Positions 19,823 to 22,000 of a stretch of 22,000 nt of DNA are shown piece by piece. The stretch spans positions 1 through 22,000 of the IMG/VR virus record IMGVR_UViG_3300043410_000076. One strand, 5' to 3'. Made by a program: the position numbers and the translations under genes. The first letter of the stretch is position 1. Every line of letters begins with the position of its first letter. Under the pieces are notes generated by a model. That model was given only the letters and a program-made list of their open reading frames with translations, was not told where the DNA came from and did no database searches. Source of the DNA: a virus.

Positions 19823-20731
19823 TTAGGCTCCTTGTGAGCCGTACATGCCCAGAGGGTCAGACCAGCCGAAGCTGTAACGCTCACGAGACTTGTAACGAAC
19901 GTTACCTGTGTCGAAGTCACCGTCCATGCTATTTTGCAAGGGAGTACGAACGAAGTGCTTCATACCGTTAGGTACGTCTGTAGTCAAGAACCAAGCATTG
20001 GTGTCTGTCAAGAAGTGGTTAACGGTGTAGCCTTCAGCCACAGAACCGTTATTCTTCAAGGCGTTGATATCGTTGTCGTTAGTACCGACGCGGAGTTCAG
20101 TTTCCAACAAGCGTGTTGCAACGAATTGCAAAGCTGTAGGAACGACCAACTTCTTGGGCTTAGCAGCGATCAGCAAACCACGCTCATCTGTCCAACCAGC
20201 GATCTGAATAACAGCGTTTTCCAACGATGTTTCATTCAAGTCAGCAGCGGTAGAAGGAATGTTGCTGTTAGTACCACCAGAGATCAAGGGATGTGAAGCG
20301 CTGAACAAAGCCACACCGTCACCACCAACGTAGTTAGATGAGAAGCCGTTGTTCAAGACTGCAGCAGCCTTAACTTGCTTGGTATAAGCCATAGCACGAG
20401 CCAAACCTTTGGTGTAGCGAGCAGACAAGCTGTCGTACAAGTTATCTTCGATAGCCTCTTCAGTCAAGCTGAAGCCCAAAGCAATGGTTTCGTGGTTGTA
20501 TCGAGCAGTCCATGCTTCTTGTGCATTGTCATAAGCGATGGCTGAGCCCTCGTTCTTAACAGGTGCAGCAGAGAAGCCAGAAAGCTTGGTCTCTTCTTCG
20601 AATGAACGCTCAGAAGTCTCTGTTTCGTAGATTTCTTTGTGTTCTTCGCCGTAGCGAGCATATTCCAGACCGAACAATGCGTTCAAACCTGGGAGCAACT
20701 CTTTAAGTAGTTGTGCGCGTGAAATAGCCAT
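19823..20731 (-). CDS. Major capsid protein (Mu gpT-like)
   Basis: 302 residues, with GGAG before the ATG at 20731. The sequence opens M-A-I-S-R-A-Q-L-L-K-E-L-L-P-G-L-N-A-L-F-G, has an acidic E-loop-like segment at 28-49, and shows F-S-L-T-E-E-A-I-E-D-N-L-Y-D at 87-100 and A-L-F-S-A-S-H-P-L at 141-149. The C-terminus has R-Y-S-F-G-W-S-D-P-L-G. This matches the Mu gpT-like major head subunit family, which has an HK97-type fold. The length is normal for that family. Its own downstream terminator and the adjacent decoration gene support the assignment. No prohead-protease domain is fused to it. Confidence 0.87.
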   Translation of the reverse strand: MAISRAQLLKELLPGLNALFGLEYARYGEEHKEIYETETSERSFEEETKLSGFSAAPVKNEGSAIAYDNAQEAWTARYNHETIALGFSLTEEAIEDNLYDSLSARYTKGLARAMAYTKQVKAAAVLNNGFSSNYVGGDGVALFSASHPLISGGTNSNIPSTAADLNETSLENAVIQIAGWTDERGLLIAAKPKKLVVPTALQFVATRLLETELRVGTNDNDINALKNNGSVAEGYTVNHFLTDTNAWFLTTDVPNGMKHFVRTPLQNSMDGDFDTGNVRYKSRERYSFGWSDPLGMYGSQGA

Positions 20732-20744
20732 GGTAAGTTACTCC

Positions 20745-21362
20745 TTAAATGCCAGTAGTATCAGTGTACTGGTGCAAGTTGAACTTGACCAAGAACTCAT
20801 AATAAGTCGTGCTAGTGTTATCACGAGCGCCAGTCGCAGTGTCAGGCACAACGTCAACTACACGGACGGGAAGGGTTGCAGTAGTACCAGCAGAAGCACC
20901 GTCGATACCGTAGTAGGAATCGCCAGTGGTTGTTGAGCCGGTGTTAACAGACAAAGCAACGTTAGAACCAACCAGGGCACGTGAGTACGCTGTAGGTGTA
21001 GTTGTTTGACCGCTAGTTGCCACAACTTTGAACAGTGCGTTAGGATCATCCACAACATAGCCAAAAGCCAAAGCTGTAGATGTAGAGGTAGCAGCTGGGT
21101 AGTACTGGCCCTGAACGGTTTGACCGCTAGAGTTCACATACTGACAGCCCACCAACACACCGACGCTATCGCCAGAGTTAGAAGTGGTATTAGCAACCAA
21201 GTAGCCATTAGTGTCAACTTTAACGGTATCACCGTTCAAGATGGCAGTGGCGTAGGCAGCCGCGATTGGGATTTGACGGATCGCTCCGGCGTAGGGCAGT
21301 CCATCCAATCGGTTGATTGGTTTTAGGCCATACGTCTTAGTAACGCTAGGATAAGCAGCCAT
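20745..21362 (-). CDS. Probable capsid decoration/structural protein (205 aa)
   Basis: 205 residues; GGAGC precedes the ATG. The N-terminus (Y-G-L-K-P-I-N-R-L-D-G-L-P-Y-A-G-A-I-R) is the signature of a structural family found directly before or after the capsid gene in environmental phages (typically G-L-R-P-I-R-x-L-x-G-S-P-Y). The body is Thr/Ser/Gly/Val-rich with Y-V-V-D-D-P-N-A-L-F-K-V at 122-133 and ends in Y-E-F-L-V-K-F-N-L-H-Q-Y. Immediately upstream of the capsid gene with a 13-base gap, it is most likely a head decoration or cement protein. That role is inferred from position and family memory. Confidence 0.68.
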   Translation of the reverse strand: MAAYPSVTKTYGLKPINRLDGLPYAGAIRQIPIAAAYATAILNGDTVKVDTNGYLVANTTSNSGDSVGVLVGCQYVNSSGQTVQGQYYPAATSTSTALAFGYVVDDPNALFKVVATSGQTTTPTAYSRALVGSNVALSVNTGSTTTGDSYYGIDGASAGTTATLPVRVVDVVPDTATGARDNTSTTYYEFLVKFNLHQYTDTTGI

Positions 21363-21382
21363 TTTTAAAGCTCCAAAAGATT

Positions 21383-21832
21383 TTAAATACCCTTGCCAAA
21401 GCTAGTCGTAGATTTCCGCTCGTTAAAGATCGGCATCCGCGCATCGCTCTGACGCATGAGATTGTTATCTACAGCTTCCGTTTGGGCTTGTGTTTGAGCA
21501 GCAAAGTGCGCGTTTCGCTGTTCAACAAACTCAGAAGGAGTCTTACAGAGTAACAACCCGCCAATCTCAATGCTGTCTTTAAAACGGCTATTGGGATCGA
21601 CTAGCAGTCTAAATTTAGGTTGCTCTTCCACACTTACCACCTCCCAACCTTCGCGCAATTTGGCGGAGAGGTTACGAGGATCAGCATTGTTCAAAGTAGA
21701 AACCCGAATCCATCTGTACGCAAAGCCCGGAGCCTTATCGGGTTCCGGTAGAAGTTCCGCCTGCTGCCACTGCTTGGGGCGCTCTTGAGAAGCTCTATTT
21801 GTAATCTCGCGTTGTAATCTGCTTTCAGCCAT
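21383..21832 (-). CDS. Conserved head-region protein (149 aa), function unknown
   Basis: 149 residues. Blocks E-R-P-K-Q-W-Q-Q-A-E-L-L-P-E-P at 17-31, A-Y-R-W-I-R-V-S-T at 38-46, N-A-D-P-R-N-L-S-A-K-L-R-E-G-W-E at 49-64 and I-G-G-L-L-L-C at 91-97 form a family I recognise from environmental phages in the head module. It ends in a polar stretch with S-D-A-R-M-P-I-F and S-F-G-K-G-I. It contains no enzymatic motif and no membrane helix. Between a probable scaffold and the decoration gene it may be a minor head or assembly protein. It starts directly at the stop of the upstream gene (TAA then ATG). Confidence 0.7.
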   Translation of the reverse strand: MAESRLQREITNRASQERPKQWQQAELLPEPDKAPGFAYRWIRVSTLNNADPRNLSAKLREGWEVVSVEEQPKFRLLVDPNSRFKDSIEIGGLLLCKTPSEFVEQRNAHFAAQTQAQTEAVDNNLMRQSDARMPIFNERKSTTSFGKGI

Positions 21833-22000
21833 TTAGGCCTCCAATTTCATAAGTTCACGAGCATATTGCTCGTTGGTTAGTCCAAGTTTCTTTGCCAAGC
21901 CCACCTGCGTCTTAGAAAGAACCACTTTTTTAGGAGCGGTGCTCCGTTTCGCTGGTGCGACCACCGTGCTTGGTTTTGTACGCTGAGGTTTTTCTTCCTC
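21833..22000 (-). CDS. Scaffold/protease-type head protein, C-terminal 55 residues
   Basis: The window starts inside this gene; 55 codons and a TAA at 21833-21835 are visible. The tail is Lys/Pro/Ala-rich (E-E-E-K-P-Q-R-T-K-P-S, A-P-K-K-V-V-L) and ends in S-K-T-Q-V-G-L-A-K-K-L-G-L-T-N-E-Q-Y-A. The pattern T-x-x-Q-x-x-x-A-K-K-L-G-x-x-x-E-x-Y-A is typical of the C-terminus of scaffolding or prohead-assembly proteins of environmental phages just upstream of the capsid gene, where the helix would contact the capsid. With the rest missing, protease or scaffold cannot be told apart. Confidence 0.55.
   Translation of the reverse strand, partial: EEEKPQRTKPSTVVAPAKRSTAPKKVVLSKTQVGLAKKLGLTNEQYARELMKLEA

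Overview
The window is a piece of a tailed-phage genome (Caudoviricetes), almost certainly an uncultured environmental phage. All genes read on the minus strand, so the biological 5' end is at base 22000. Coding is nearly gapless: most neighbours overlap by 1-17 bases or are a few bases apart, most starts have a Shine-Dalgarno (SD) sequence, and no stretch over 300 bases lacks a gene. I see no tRNA, rRNA, integrase, transposase or CRISPR. Many proteins resemble families common in marine and freshwater metagenomic phages. The host cannot be read from the sequence.

Layout in transcription order. (1) Head module, 22000 to about 18859: C-terminal end of a scaffold/protease-like protein, a 149-aa protein, a 205-aa probable decoration protein, the major capsid protein (Mu gpT-like, HK97 fold expected), then 165-aa and 95-aa structural proteins. 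Two rho-independent terminators lie inside this module, one after the capsid gene and one after the 165-aa gene. (2) A GT-A type glycosyltransferase, then a run of very small, mostly Lys/Gly-rich proteins (18866 to 16870). (3) Head-tail connector region (16870 to 14419): a 312-aa gp4-like protein, a zinc-ribbon protein, two more tiny proteins and a 221-aa adaptor. (4) A pair of paralogous structural proteins around a 64-aa gene (14417 to 13299). (5) A large host-contact region (13264 to 4589): a repeat protein with two repeat types, two glycine-rich adhesin-like proteins, a triple-LamG protein and several small fibre-associated proteins. (6) A lysis cassette (4583 to 2968): secreted 94-aa protein, coiled protein, two-TM protein, 3-TM-type holin and M15 peptidase endolysin. 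(7) A large tail-nozzle-like protein, a jelly-roll fibre protein and a partial cupin protein (2937 to 1).

Two adaptor-like proteins, a nozzle-like protein and the absence of any tape-measure or tail-tube gene in 22 kb of structural genes suggest a short-tailed (podovirus-like) particle. The points most worth following up are the 451-aa dual-repeat protein with a hairpin between its SD and start codon, the cluster of small basic proteins (one with an in-frame internal start), the structured leader and paired terminators around the 165-aa gene, the paralogous pair, and accessory domains inserted in connector and nozzle proteins. Nothing here demonstrates a wholly new system; the unusual parts are unexplained virion or accessory proteins and probable RNA-level control.
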